A stretch of 64,000 nt of DNA from Yoonia vestfoldensis (GTDB taxonomy: Bacteria > Pseudomonadota > Alphaproteobacteria > Rhodobacterales > Rhodobacteraceae): contig NZ_CP021431.1 of the NCBI RefSeq assembly GCF_002158905.1, positions 434,001 to 498,000 on the forward strand. The letters are read 5' to 3'. Numbering within the stretch: position 1 is the stretch's first letter; every line of letters starts with the position of its first letter. The notes under the pieces were generated by a model. The model was not told the origin of the DNA. It did no database searches and saw only the letters and a list, made by a program, of their open reading frames with translations. This document shows, in pieces, positions 29,700-38,511 of the stretch. The position numbers and the translations under genes were made by a program.

Positions 29700-31478
29700 A
29701 TGCACGCTTATCGCAGCCATACCTGTGCCGATCTGACCGCCGCCGATGTCGGCAAAACCGTGCGTCTGTCCGGTTGGGTCAATCGGGTGCGCGACCATGG
29801 CGGGATTTTGTTCATTGATCTGCGCGACCATTACGGGATCACGCAGGTGCTGTGCGATCCCGATTCCGCGGCCTTTGCCGATGTCGAAAAGCTGCGGTCG
29901 GAATATTGCATCCGGATCGACGGCGAGGTGAAGGCCCGCGATGCTGCATTGGTGAACCCCAAACTGCCCACCGGCGAGATCGAGGTCTTTATCCGCGAGA
30001 TCGAGGTTTTGGGCGCGGCCAAGGAATTGCCGCTGATGGTGTTCGGCGATCAGGAATATCCCGAGGAAACGCGGCTGAAATACCGTTACCTCGACCTGCG
30101 CCGCGAGGCGATGCAGACCAATATGAAACTGCGGTCCGATGTCGTGGCCTCGATGCGGCGGCGGATGTGGGACAAGGGGTTCCGCGAATATCAGACGCCG
30201 ATCATCACCGCCTCCAGCCCCGAAGGTGCACGCGATTTTCTGGTGCCAAGCCGCCTGCATCCGGGCAAGTTCTATGCGCTGCCGCAGGCGCCGCAGCAAT
30301 TCAAGCAGCTGATCATGGTGTCGGGCTATGATAAATATTTCCAGATCGCGCCCTGTTTCCGCGACGAAGACCCGCGTGCCGACCGCAGCCCCACGGATTT
30401 CTACCAGCTTGATCTGGAAATGTCCTTTGTCACCCAGCAGGATGTCTTTGACACGATCCAGCCGGTGATTGGCGGGATTTTCGAGGAATTCGGCGGCGGC
30501 CGCAAAGTCGACCAGACATGGGAACAGATTTCCTATAAAGATGCCGCCCTGTGGTATGGCACCGACAAGCCCGATCTGCGCAACCCGATCAAGATGCAGG
30601 TGGTGTCCGACCATTTCCGCGATTCTGGCTTTGCGATCTTTGCCAAGCTTCTGGAACAGGACGGCACCGAGATCCGCGCCATCCCCGCCCCTACCGGCGG
30701 GTCGCGCAAATTCTGCGACCGTATGAATGCCTTTGCCCAGAAAGAGGGTCTGCCCGGCATGGGCTATATCTTCTGGCGCGATCAGGGCGAAGGCATCGAA
30801 GCCGCAGGCCCCCTGGCCAAGAACATCGGGCCAGAGCGGACCGAGGCGATCCGCCAGCAGCTGGGCCTCGGCCTTGGCGATGCGGCGTTTTTCCTTGGCG
30901 GCAAGCCCAAGGCCTTCGAGGCTGTCGCGGGCCGTGCCCGCACAGTGATCGGCGATGAATTGGGCCTGACCGACAAGGACCGGTTCGCCTTTGCCTGGAT
31001 CGTGGATTTCCCGATCTACGAACAGGATACTGAGACCGGCAAGATCGATTTCGAACATAACCCGTTTTCCATGCCCCAAGGCGGGATGGACGCTTTGCTG
31101 GGTGATCCTTTGGCGGTGCGCGGCTATCAATATGATCTGGCCTGCAATGGCTATGAACTTGTGTCCGGCGCGATCCGTAACCACAAGCCCGAGATCATGT
31201 TCAAAGCCTTCGAGATTGCAGGTTACGGCGAAGACGAGGTGCGCAAGCGGTTCGGCGGCATGGTCAATGCGTTCCAATATGGCGCGCCGCCCCATGGCGG
31301 TTGTGCGGCGGGGATCGACCGGATCGTGATGTTGCTGGCCGATGCATCCAATATCCGCGAAGTCATCATGTTCCCGATGAACCAGCGCGCCGAAGACCTG
31401 ATGATGGGCGCCCCGTCAGAGCCGATGAACGAACAATTGCGCGAATTGCGCCTGCGCGTGCTGCCCCCCGAAAGCTAA
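29700..31478 (+). CDS. aspS: Aspartyl-tRNA synthetase
   Basis: A 592-residue class II synthetase starting [20 protein letters not shown] with AAAGGA 8 nt upstream. The N-terminal OB fold binds the anticodon ([20 protein letters not shown]). Motif 2 is in [21 protein letters not shown] and motif 3 in [14 protein letters not shown] near the end; the bacterial insertion domain lies between. Bacterial-type AspRS in organisms with GatCAB may also charge tRNA-Asn, which cannot be judged here. Its stop overlaps the convergent response-regulator gene by 4 bp. Confidence 0.97.
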   Translation: MHAYRSHTCADLTAADVGKTVRLSGWVNRVRDHGGILFIDLRDHYGITQVLCDPDSAAFADVEKLRSEYCIRIDGEVKARDAALVNPKLPTGEIEVFIREIEVLGAAKELPLMVFGDQEYPEETRLKYRYLDLRREAMQTNMKLRSDVVASMRRRMWDKGFREYQTPIITASSPEGARDFLVPSRLHPGKFYALPQAPQQFKQLIMVSGYDKYFQIAPCFRDEDPRADRSPTDFYQLDLEMSFVTQQDVFDTIQPVIGGIFEEFGGGRKVDQTWEQISYKDAALWYGTDKPDLRNPIKMQVVSDHFRDSGFAIFAKLLEQDGTEIRAIPAPTGGSRKFCDRMNAFAQKEGLPGMGYIFWRDQGEGIEAAGPLAKNIGPERTEAIRQQLGLGLGDAAFFLGGKPKAFEAVAGRARTVIGDELGLTDKDRFAFAWIVDFPIYEQDTETGKIDFEHNPFSMPQGGMDALLGDPLAVRGYQYDLACNGYELVSGAIRNHKPEIMFKAFEIAGYGEDEVRKRFGGMVNAFQYGAPPHGGCAAGIDRIVMLLADASNIREVIMFPMNQRAEDLMMGAPSEPMNEQLRELRLRVLPPES

Positions 31479-32191
31479 AGCGGCCCGCTGGCTGCCAGGC
31501 GCTGTTGCACCAGCTGCGACAGCGCTGCGATATCGGCGTGCGGGTTCTGCGACCGGTTGCGTGTGATTTCCACAGCGCGCACCGCACGCGACAGGTCATT
31601 ATCCTTACCATTGCGCGCCACGTCGCCCAGAAATTGCATGACATAGGACAGCGACCGGTCTGGCTGGGGCTGGCCCAGCAGCCGCGCGATCTGCGACAGG
31701 TCATCGCGCAGCGCAATCCGGTCCGGTTCCACCCGTTCGTCGGGCAAGGCGCGGGGCCGGGGCGGTTGCCGGTCTGCGGGCAGATGTTGCAGGATCGCCG
31801 TCTGAAAAGCTGCCAGATTATCGATCGGTTTGGCCAGGAACCCGTCAGCGCCGGCGCGGATCACCGCATCATGCGCCGTTTCATCCCCGCTGGTGCCAAT
31901 GATCACCGGAATGCGCGGGCCGCCGCGCGCCAGATCGCGGATCAGGTCCAGCCCCGACCCATCCGGCAGCCCCAGATCGACCAGGCAGACAGAGGGCCGG
32001 TAGACGGCCAGATGCCGCTGCGCCGTTTGCAGGCTGTCGGCGCGGCGGATGCGCGCGCCTGACCGCAGGCATAGCAGGCGCACGGCTTCGCTGGCAAAAC
32101 GGCTGTCTTCGACAAGCAGCACGGTCAGCCCCAGCAAGGGCCGTTGCGCGGTTGGTGTGCGGGTCAGCAAAACGCTGTCGGTGGTATCCAT
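31475..32191 (-). CDS. Orphan response regulator, receiver domain plus helical C-terminus
   Basis: A 238-residue protein from the ATG at 32191, which has AAAGGA 9 nt upstream. Residues 20-135 form a CheY-like receiver: acidic pocket LLVEDSRF, phosphoacceptor Asp in [16 protein letters not shown], Thr/Ser in IIGTSGDE and Lys in GFLAKPID. The C-terminal 90 residues are helical and resemble no DNA-binding domain I recognise. No histidine kinase is adjacent, so it is an orphan that may act by protein interaction. It is divergent from the methylmalonyl-CoA epimerase gene. Confidence 0.8.
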   Translation of the reverse strand: MDTTDSVLLTRTPTAQRPLLGLTVLLVEDSRFASEAVRLLCLRSGARIRRADSLQTAQRHLAVYRPSVCLVDLGLPDGSGLDLIRDLARGGPRIPVIIGTSGDETAHDAVIRAGADGFLAKPIDNLAAFQTAILQHLPADRQPPRPRALPDERVEPDRIALRDDLSQIARLLGQPQPDRSLSYVMQFLGDVARNGKDNDLSRAVRAVEITRNRSQNPHADIAALSQLVQQRLAASGPL

Positions 32192-32319
32192 GGCGATTCG
32201 TCCTTTCACTGGCGGCCCCGCAGTTTGGACAGGTTAGGGTGAACAGAGCCTTAAGGCGGACATGCGTTGCGCGCTGCGCCGCGCTGCGGCATAAGAAAGC
32301 CAGATAGAGGAGGATCGCC

Positions 32320-32724
32320 ATGATCGGACGCCTGAACCATGTCGCCATTGCCGTGCCGGATCTTGCGGCGGCCAGTGATCAATATCGCCAGATGCTGGGG
32401 GCCGAGGTCGGCGCGCCGCAGGATGAACCCGATCACGGGGTCACGGTGGTTTTCATCACCCTGCCGAACACGAAGATCGAATTGCTCTATCCTCTGGGCG
32501 CGCAATCCCCGATTCAGGGCTTTCTGGACAAGAATCCATCAGGCGGCATTCACCATATCTGCTATGAGGTCGATGACATCCTGATCGCCCGCGACCACCT
32601 GCTGGCCCAAGGCGCGCGCGTGCTGGGTGGCGGCGACCCCAAGATCGGCGCCCATGGCAAGCCGGTCCTGTTTTTGCACCCCAAGGATTTCAACGGATGT
32701 CTGATCGAGCTTGAACAGGTCTGA
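32320..32724 (+). CDS. mce: Methylmalonyl-CoA epimerase
   Basis: A 134-residue vicinal-oxygen-chelate protein with paired beta-alpha-beta-beta-beta modules. LNHVAIAVPDL and GGIHHICYEVDDI contribute metal-binding His, and the C-terminal FNGCLIELEQV gives the Glu ligand. It interconverts (R)- and (S)-methylmalonyl-CoA. The next gene, DUF1467, is its regular neighbour in alphaproteobacteria. MeaB (48533) and PrpE (58186) belong to the same propionate route but are unlinked; the mutase is outside the window. Confidence 0.92.
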   Translation: MIGRLNHVAIAVPDLAAASDQYRQMLGAEVGAPQDEPDHGVTVVFITLPNTKIELLYPLGAQSPIQGFLDKNPSGGIHHICYEVDDILIARDHLLAQGARVLGGGDPKIGAHGKPVLFLHPKDFNGCLIELEQV

Positions 32725-32763
32725 AATCGGCGTATCTGAAGCAGAGCAGCGAAAGGAAGCGCC

Positions 32764-33048
32764 TTGGCTATTACATCTGGAATCGTTCTGTTCATGGTCA
32801 TCTGGTCGATGGTGTTTTTTATCGTCCTGCCGCTGCGCATGGTCAGCCAGGGTGACACCGGCGAGATCGTGCCGGGCACCCATGCCTCGGCCCCGGCGGA
32901 TGCGCAGATCGGCCGCAAGGCGAAGATCACCACCTATTGGGCCGTGCCTTTGTGGTGCATCGCCACGGCGGTCATCCTGTCTGGTGTGATTTCCGTGCGG
33001 GATATCGATATGTTTGACCGGATGGCCCCTGCCGCTGTCAGCGATTAA
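32764..33048 (+). CDS. DUF1467 family two-helix membrane protein
   Basis: A 94-residue protein with two transmembrane segments (GIVLFMVIWSMVFFIVLPL and YWAVPLWCIATAVILSGVI) joined by a short loop. It starts with TTG at 32764, supported by GAAAGGAAG 4-5 nt upstream and by the lack of an earlier in-frame ATG. DUF1467 genes commonly follow mce in alphaproteobacteria. The function is unknown. Its 3' end overlaps the convergent EI24/CysZ-like gene by 11 bp. Confidence 0.85.
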   Translation: MAITSGIVLFMVIWSMVFFIVLPLRMVSQGDTGEIVPGTHASAPADAQIGRKAKITTYWAVPLWCIATAVILSGVISVRDIDMFDRMAPAAVSD

Positions 33049-33724
33049 GCTTGTGGAACAGCTGGGTAAAGGTTGCAGCCCCCAGCACCGGGATCAGCAG
33101 GTTGACAAAGGGGAATGACAGCGGCACCGCCATCAGGCAACCGGCCAGCCAGATCGTCCCTTGGTGCCGTTTGACCATGTTGCGGGCCGCGACCCGCCCG
33201 ATCCGGCGCATTGCGGCAAGCTGGAAATATTCCCGCCCCAGCAGGAACCCGTTGAGCGCATAAAAGATGAAAAACGCCGCGAATGGCAGCATCACATAAA
33301 GGGCAAAGGCCGCCAGATTGGCCATGATCAGCAGGCCAAGAAAGCTGAACGTGTCGCGCAACCCCTCGGCCAGGCCGGTGGCGGGGACCGGGGACAGCTC
33401 TGGGTAATGGGTGTCTTCGACCGCTGCGGCGACCTCGTCCAGAAACAGCGATGTGATGGCAGAGGCGACGGGCACCATCAAAAAGACCGACAGCACGATC
33501 ATCAGCCCCAGCGATCCCCAGCTCAGCAGGTCACCCAGCCAGGTGATCTGCCCGACGCCGGGCAAGGTGATTGGTGCGGCGGTCAGCACACCGATCAGCC
33601 AAAGCAGACCGGCATAGATCCCCACCAGCAGCGCAATCGTCAGCCCGATCCCCCGCCACAGCACATTGCGAAACCGCGGATCCGCCATCTGTGCCAGCGC
33701 CAGCAGGAAGGACGACAGGATCAT
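33038..33724 (-). CDS. EI24/CysZ-like membrane protein
   Basis: A 228-residue integral membrane protein with about five hydrophobic segments, matching the EI24 family, whose best known bacterial member is the sulfate permease CysZ. GREYFQLAAMRRIGRVAARN is the family's conserved cytoplasmic stretch. No cysteine genes are nearby, so sulfate transport is only a possibility. Its ATG overlaps the stop of the nitroreductase gene upstream as ATGA, indicating a two-gene unit. Confidence 0.82.
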   Translation of the reverse strand: MILSSFLLALAQMADPRFRNVLWRGIGLTIALLVGIYAGLLWLIGVLTAAPITLPGVGQITWLGDLLSWGSLGLMIVLSVFLMVPVASAITSLFLDEVAAAVEDTHYPELSPVPATGLAEGLRDTFSFLGLLIMANLAAFALYVMLPFAAFFIFYALNGFLLGREYFQLAAMRRIGRVAARNMVKRHQGTIWLAGCLMAVPLSFPFVNLLIPVLGAATFTQLFHKLNR

Positions 33725-34299
33725 GCGGTCATCCAGCGGGTGATCGCGGCGATATCGGGGCGTGGCCGGTCGGGCGGCGCATTGGTTTCGCTGCCCAGAT
33801 GGATCAGCCCGGCGATGCTTTCGTGATCGGCCAGATCCAGCCCGTCGCGGATGAAATCGCGGTCATGGCTGGGCCAGCCCGATAACCAATTCGCCCCCCA
33901 GCCCGCCGCCAGTGCGGCATTGACCAGCGACAGACAGACCGCACCGGCGGAATAGACCTGCTCGATCTGGGGGATCTTGTCGGATGGCTTGGGGCTGCTG
34001 ACCACGGCGACCACCAGATCGGCCTGCGCATATTGGTCCTGCGCCTTGGCGCTGCGGTCGGGGTCGATACCCAGCGCCGCGCCGCGACTGGCCACCAGAC
34101 CGGCCAGACGCAGCAAGGCGGGCTTGGTCAGGACGATGAACCGCCAGGGTTCCAGCTTGCCATGATCGGGGGTCCGGGCGGCGGCGGTCAACAGGGTGTC
34201 CAGCATGGCCGCATCGGGCACCGGTGTCGTCAAGGTCTTGGCCGGCCGCGACCGGCGCGACAACAAAAAGGCAAGCGCTTCGGGGTTCTGTTCGGGCAT
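33721..34299 (-). CDS. Nitroreductase family protein (YdjA-like)
   Basis: A 192-residue minimal nitroreductase starting MPEQNPEALAFLLSRRSRPA at 34299, with CAGGAG 7 nt upstream. RRSRPAKTL binds the FMN phosphate and ARTPDHGKLEPWRFIVL is the YdjA-subfamily motif. Such small homodimeric flavoenzymes reduce nitro compounds or enones in vitro, with unknown natural substrates. The in-frame extension to 34797 is not supported. It is translationally coupled to the EI24-like gene and divergent from the HdeA-like gene. Confidence 0.85.
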   Translation of the reverse strand: MPEQNPEALAFLLSRRSRPAKTLTTPVPDAAMLDTLLTAAARTPDHGKLEPWRFIVLTKPALLRLAGLVASRGAALGIDPDRSAKAQDQYAQADLVVAVVSSPKPSDKIPQIEQVYSAGAVCLSLVNAALAAGWGANWLSGWPSHDRDFIRDGLDLADHESIAGLIHLGSETNAPPDRPRPDIAAITRWMTA

Positions 34300-34507
34300 G
34301 CTGGCTCCTGCGGATGGGTGCCGAAGTGATAGGGCCTCTCTGCGCGACTGGCAACGGGACAGCGGATCTGGCCGCTGATCCGCGCCAGAGGGGCCGATCA
34401 CCTTTGGGTGTGTTTTTCGTGAGCGCCACATCGGGAACGGATCGGCGCGCTGTCTGTTGTTACCCCAGCTGCGCATGACGCAGACCAAATCGAGACGGAG
34501 AAAAGAC

Positions 34508-34777
34508 ATGACCAAGATTTTCGCAACAACCGCCCTCGCCCTGACCTTTGCTGCTGGCGCTGGTATGGCGCAGACATTGTCAAACGCCGATGAAATCACC
34601 TGCGTGCAATTCCTGGCGATGCCGCTGCTGGAACAGGAGACGATGCTGAGCGAGATCGTCGCCCTGTCGGAGGGCGGCTCTTTGCAAGAGACAACCACAG
34701 CCGATGTCGAAATCCTGTGCACCGGCAATGACATGATGCCGGTCGTCGAGGCGCTGGAGACCTCTAGCGATACCTGA
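34508..34777 (+). CDS. Small periplasmic HdeA/HdeB-like protein
   Basis: An 89-residue protein with a signal peptide (MTKIFATTALALTFAAGAGM, cleavage about AQ-TL). The mature 68 residues have two cysteines, C32 in ITCVQFLAM and C71 in VEILCTGN, spaced like the disulfide pair of HdeA, the acid-activated periplasmic chaperone. The similarity is a motif-level judgement. The ATG at 34508 has GGAG 7 nt upstream; the start at 34457 is not supported. A hairpin terminator follows at 34796. Confidence 0.65.
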   Translation: MTKIFATTALALTFAAGAGMAQTLSNADEITCVQFLAMPLLEQETMLSEIVALSEGGSLQETTTADVEILCTGNDMMPVVEALETSSDT

Positions 34778-34795
34778 TGCGGCCAATCATTGATC

Positions 34796-34822
34796 AAGGC
34801 GCGCCCCTTGCGGGTGCGCCTT
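34796..34822. terminator. Hairpin between the HdeA-like and deacetylase genes
   Basis: AAGGCGCGCCC (34796-34806) pairs with GGGTGCGCCTT (34812-34822) with one G-U pair and a 5-base loop. It lies between convergent genes and could end both transcripts, although the U-runs are short. Confidence 0.7.
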
Positions 34823-34824
34823 TG

Positions 34825-35928
34825 TCATGCGCGTAGCTGGGTTTCCATCTGCGCGATCACATTGTCCAGATAGGCATCGAACCCGGCATCGGGCTGGCGC
34901 AGCGGAAACACCCCGGCAAAGGGATCGGCGGCGCAAATGGCGCTGCCCGCCATCTGTTGCAGCACCGCATGTCCGCAAAACGGCACATAGGTTTCGGAAT
35001 AGCCGCCTTCATGGACCATCACCAGCCGCCCGCCGCAGGTATCACGCGCAAGCGCCATCACCTGTCCGGTCATCTGCGCGAATGTATCCGCCGTGGCCAG
35101 CATCCGCCCCAAAGGATCATTCGCCGCTGCGTCATAACCGCAGGCGATGATCAGCACATCAGGCGCGAAATCGCGGATCGCGGGCAGGGCAAGCCGGTCC
35201 ATCGCGGCCAGATATCCGATATGCCCGGTGCCGGGGGGCAGCGGGATATTGAGGTTGCACCCCGCCCCCGCGCCCGTGCCACGGTCGGCAAAAGCGCCGG
35301 TATCCATCGGATAATTGCGGTCTTGATGGATCGAAACGGTCAGCACATCGGCGCGGTCATAAAAGACAGCCTCGGTGCCATTGCCGTGATGCACATCCCA
35401 ATCCAGCACGGCGAAACGCTGCGCCAATCCGGCGGCGCGCGCCGCTTCGATCGCGATGCCGATATTGTTGAGAAGACAAAACCCGTTGGGAAAATCCGGC
35501 AGGCAATGGTGGCCGGGCGGGCGCGACAGCGCATAGGCATTGTCCATCTCGCTGCGCAGCACCGCAAATAGCGCGGCCTTGGCCAGCCCCGCGGACAGGG
35601 CCGCAATCTCGTATCCGCCGGGGCCAAAGGGCGTGCGCCGCCCCAATTCGCCGCCACCAGCGTCCGAGAGCGCCTTGAACTGGTCCAGATAATGCGCCGG
35701 ATGCACGCGCAGCAGATCAGCTTTATCCGCAGGATCTGCGCCTTGCATCACCAGATCGAGGGCCAGACCGGTCACCTCGATCAGGTTCTTCAACCGGCGC
35801 TTGGTTTCGGGGCTTTCGGGCAGGCCGCCATCCAGAGGCTGCACCAGCCCGCCCACCGGCAACATGCCCGCGTAATTCCCGCCGCCATGCCAGAAACAGC
35901 GTTCGTCCCAGAAAAAGCCTGTCGTCAT
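34825..35928 (-). CDS. Histone deacetylase family (acetylpolyamine amidohydrolase-like)
   Basis: A 367-residue arginase/deacetylase-fold metalloenzyme. SRPPGHHCLPD holds the catalytic histidine pair, AVLDWDVHHGNGTEAVFYD the zinc ligands Asp and His, and CGYDAAANDPLGRM the third zinc Asp. Bacterial class II-like members remove acetyl groups from polyamines, acetoin-related or unknown small amides rather than histones. Polyamine chemistry appears elsewhere in the window (hss, puuB) but not adjacent. It is preceded by a 77-residue gene whose stop overlaps its start by 4 bp. Confidence 0.88.
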   Translation of the reverse strand: MTTGFFWDERCFWHGGGNYAGMLPVGGLVQPLDGGLPESPETKRRLKNLIEVTGLALDLVMQGADPADKADLLRVHPAHYLDQFKALSDAGGGELGRRTPFGPGGYEIAALSAGLAKAALFAVLRSEMDNAYALSRPPGHHCLPDFPNGFCLLNNIGIAIEAARAAGLAQRFAVLDWDVHHGNGTEAVFYDRADVLTVSIHQDRNYPMDTGAFADRGTGAGAGCNLNIPLPPGTGHIGYLAAMDRLALPAIRDFAPDVLIIACGYDAAANDPLGRMLATADTFAQMTGQVMALARDTCGGRLVMVHEGGYSETYVPFCGHAVLQQMAGSAICAADPFAGVFPLRQPDAGFDAYLDNVIAQMETQLRA

Positions 35929-36158
35929 GACTTGCGCAGCCGGTAGATGCCTTCGGGCAAATCGAGCGCGGCTTGCAGGTCGCGCAGCTGCGTCATGGAC
36001 ATGGTGATCTGCACGTCGCGGTCGTTGCGCGGGTCATATTGGGTCAGGGTCACGCAATCATCAAAAGCATTGATGATCACATCCTCGCGCAACGGTGCCT
36101 TGCCCTCGTCGACAAGGGTGACCACGGTCGCGTCATAATCGTGTTCGATGCTAAACAT
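35925..36158 (-). CDS. Conserved hypothetical protein, 77 residues
   Basis: A small cytoplasmic acidic protein, MFSIEHDYDATVVTLVDEGK onward, without signal peptide or membrane segment. The middle (TLTQYDPRNDRDVQITMSMT) looks like two to three beta strands followed by a helix. Its stop overlaps the deacetylase-family start as ATGA, so both proteins are probably made together. I do not recognise a family; a partner or regulatory role for the deacetylase is only a guess from the coupling. Confidence 0.7.
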   Translation of the reverse strand: MFSIEHDYDATVVTLVDEGKAPLREDVIINAFDDCVTLTQYDPRNDRDVQITMSMTQLRDLQAALDLPEGIYRLRKS

Positions 36159-36262
36159 GGACCCAGCCTAGCGGGACATCGGGGCCCAGGCAATCGTCAC
36201 TGGCAGGACCGGTCCAACATGCTATGATCCGTGCTGATCCCATCAGCAACCGGAGCAAATGC

Positions 36263-36982
36263 ATGCGTCTTGTCGCGGTTCTTGTCGCCTTTGTCCTGGC
36301 CGGTTGCGCGCCTATGGGCACAGTCTCGCAGTCGTCCGGTGGGGCGGCTGTCAGCCCGCCTGCCGTAGACAGCGGCCCCTTGCTGCCCGCGGGTCAGACG
36401 ATGGCGCATTTTCGCATTGCGGTGACACGAATCGAACCTGTGGCCGAACAGATTTGCCGGCAGCGCGGCAATAACAGCAATTGCGATTTCCTGATCCTGG
36501 TGGATGACCGGCCCGGCGCGCCGATGAACGCCTATCAGACGCTGGACCGCAATGGCCGCCCTGTCATCGTCTTTACCGCGCGGCTGATTGCCGAGGCGCG
36601 CAATGTCGATGAAATCGCCTTTGTTCTGGCGCATGAGGCCGCCCATCACATCGAAGGCCATCTGGCGCGCCAGCAACAAAACGCCGTTCTGGGGGCGACG
36701 CTGATCGGCAGCTTGGCCGGGGCCTTGGGCGGCAATTCGCCCGATGCTGTGCAGACCGCCCAGCAATTGGGGGCAACCGTCGGCGCGCGCGCCTATTCGC
36801 GCAATTTTGAACTCGAGGCCGATGCCACCGGCACCCGGATTGCCCATGCTGCGGGGTTCGATCCGTTGCGGGGATCGGAATTCTTTTTCCGAATCCCCGA
36901 TCCGGGCAACCGTTTCCTTGGCACGCATCCGGCCAATGCCGACCGGTTGCGCGTGGTGCGTGCGGTGGCGGCCACGCTTTAG
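36263..36982 (+). CDS. M48 family metalloprotease lipoprotein
   Basis: A 239-residue lipoprotein: residues 1-14 are a signal, and the lipobox LAGC places the lipidated cysteine at 15. The zinc protease motif HEAAHH occurs about residue 124 (FVLAHEAAHHIEGHLARQQQ), and ELEADATGTR gives the third ligand Glu of M48 peptidases. It resembles short periplasmic Loiwa/BepA-like M48 proteases without TPR repeats, probably for envelope quality control. CGGAG lies 7 nt before the ATG at 36263. It overlaps convergent hemolysin III by 4 bp. Confidence 0.88.
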   Translation: MRLVAVLVAFVLAGCAPMGTVSQSSGGAAVSPPAVDSGPLLPAGQTMAHFRIAVTRIEPVAEQICRQRGNNSNCDFLILVDDRPGAPMNAYQTLDRNGRPVIVFTARLIAEARNVDEIAFVLAHEAAHHIEGHLARQQQNAVLGATLIGSLAGALGGNSPDAVQTAQQLGATVGARAYSRNFELEADATGTRIAHAAGFDPLRGSEFFFRIPDPGNRFLGTHPANADRLRVVRAVAATL

Positions 36983-37617
36983 CCCTGTGCCGCCACGCCG
37001 GTCGTGATCGCGATGTAAAAGCAGGCCGAGGCGACAAGGACAAACCCGTGCCAGATCGCCGTCGCATAGGATAGGCGCTGGGTGGCATAGAACGGCACGC
37101 CGGCGGTATAAAGAAGCCCGCCCAAGGCGATCAGCACGATCGTTGCCAAGGGCACCACCGGCCAGAGCGACCAGATCAGCGCCAGGCTCAGCCAGCCCAT
37201 GACCAGATAGAGCGCCGGGCCGAACCGCCCCGGCGCGCGCCAGAAAAACAATTTCAGCACCACACCGATCAGCGCCAGCGCCCAGACTAAGGCCAGCACC
37301 AGATAGGCAAAGCCGCTGCCGATCATCACCACCAGCGGCGTATAGGTCCCCGCGATCTTGAGATAGATCGCGGCATGATCGACGCGGCGCAACAAGGGCC
37401 GGACCTGGTGCCAAGGTGTCAGGTGATAGGCGGCCGAGGCGACAAAGGTCGCCATCAGCGTGGCCGCATAAATCGCGATGGCGGCGATCTGCGCGGTTTC
37501 TGCCGTGCCTGCCGCCCAGCCCAGCAACATGATCCCGCCCGCCACGGCACCGATCACGCCGATCACATGGACCGTCCCATCGGCGATACGTTCGGATCTG
37601 ACTTGGGTCGGGTACAT
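36979..37617 (-). CDS. Hemolysin III family (PAQR-like) membrane protein
   Basis: A 212-residue protein with seven hydrophobic segments, typical of the HlyIII/YqfA family related to eukaryotic PAQR receptors. Conserved stretches are TFVASAAYHLTPW near residue 58, RRVDHAAIYLKIAGTYTPL near 78, and IWHGFVLVASACFYI near the end, with the His residues thought to bind zinc. Despite the name, most bacterial members are not proven hemolysins. It appears to be a single-gene unit. Confidence 0.9.
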   Translation of the reverse strand: MYPTQVRSERIADGTVHVIGVIGAVAGGIMLLGWAAGTAETAQIAAIAIYAATLMATFVASAAYHLTPWHQVRPLLRRVDHAAIYLKIAGTYTPLVVMIGSGFAYLVLALVWALALIGVVLKLFFWRAPGRFGPALYLVMGWLSLALIWSLWPVVPLATIVLIALGGLLYTAGVPFYATQRLSYATAIWHGFVLVASACFYIAITTGVAAQG

Positions 37618-37781
37618 GGCGCTTTCTCCGGGGGGTGTCTTAAAACTGGACGATTCCGCGCGCGGGTCAAATGTTCCGTCAGGTCACGGCCCGGCGCTGG
37701 TCTGATCCCGCCCATTTGATCCAGAGCAAGGACCGCAGGACCAACCCGTGCCAGCCTGGCTGCAATGAATGGAGGTTCATG

Positions 37782-38045
37782 ATGCAAATATTGGGTGATA
37801 TGCGCGCACATTTCCTGCGGGTGATCAAGATGTCCAAGGCCTGCGGGGTCGATCTGTCGACCGCGCTGGACGCACGCCAGATCGCCGCCCCAGAATACGC
37901 CGATATGGTCACGCGCTGCCGAGGCTGTAGCCAGGTCGGCAAATGCGACAAGCTGCTGGCCGCGATCCCGGCCCTGCCACAAGCGCCGGACTATTGCGAA
38001 AACCGCGATGAATTCGCCAAATTGCGCGGCGTTCAGGCGCTCTGA
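37782..38045 (+). CDS. DUF6455 family cysteine-rich small protein
   Basis: An 87-residue cytoplasmic protein starting MQILGDMRAHFLRVIKMSKA. Cysteines at 46, 49, 55 and 72 (TRCRGCSQVGKCDKL and PDYCENRDEF), plus C21, match DUF6455, a small family common in Rhodobacterales and possibly metal-binding. GGAGG is 6 nt before the ATG at 37782 and only 3 nt before the adjacent ATG at 37779. The function is unknown. Confidence 0.75.
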   Translation: MQILGDMRAHFLRVIKMSKACGVDLSTALDARQIAAPEYADMVTRCRGCSQVGKCDKLLAAIPALPQAPDYCENRDEFAKLRGVQAL

Positions 38046-38136
38046 CAGCGCCGTTTGGGGGTGCGACGATCTGAAAGCTTTGTGCCGCGCGCAAAGCGTC
38101 CTAAGGTTGATCCATCGTCAACCAAGGGAGACTGAC

Positions 38137-38361
38137 ATGCGTGCTATCATCTTCGCCTGTGTGATGCTGCCCGGTGCGGCTTTTGCGCAGGAGACAAAAT
38201 TGCCGACCCCGACCGACACGCTGGCCCAAAGCTGCCCTATCGGCATGAGTTTCAACGCCACCACGCAAAGCTGCGGCATCATGCCCGCCGCAACGCCCGT
38301 GCCCGCCGCCAGCGGTGGGGCCGATTGCGGCTTTTCGGCGGCACGCGAGGTCACGTCCTAA
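38137..38361 (+). CDS. Small exported protein, 74 residues
   Basis: It begins with a signal peptide MRAIIFACVMLPGAAFAQE (cleavage after AFA). The mature part has SCPIGMSFNATTQSCGIM, a C-x(14)-C loop like that in many short Rhodobacterales secreted proteins, a Pro/Ala-rich linker, and a third Cys near the end. AAGGGAG is 6 nt upstream of the ATG, and an intrinsic terminator follows, so it is a single-gene transcript. No function is recognised. Confidence 0.7.
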   Translation: MRAIIFACVMLPGAAFAQETKLPTPTDTLAQSCPIGMSFNATTQSCGIMPAATPVPAASGGADCGFSAAREVTS

Positions 38362-38383
38362 GCCAAGCCAGCCGGAAGGGAAC

Positions 38384-38415
38384 AAAAGCGCATCGCGAGA
38401 GCGGTGCGCTTTTTT
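38384..38415 (+). terminator. Intrinsic terminator after the 74-residue gene
   Basis: AAAAGCGCA (38384-38392) pairs with TGCGCTTTT (38405-38413). An inner CGC/GCG stem and a GAGA tetraloop complete it, followed by a T-run to 38415. It lies 22 bp after the stop and is bidirectional in principle (convergent rimO). Confidence 0.92.
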
Positions 38416-38511
38416 GTCGGGGTGCCGTGACTTGGGCAGAGCGCAGCGCCGTTCTTCTGGCGGCCTGCCCGAGATAGCAATCCTGCGGTGATGTTGAAAC
38501 AGGATCGAAAA

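Noticed and set aside
29625..31295. 556-codon open frame antisense to aspS
   Set aside because: Shadow frame opposite a certain gene; low-complexity composition.
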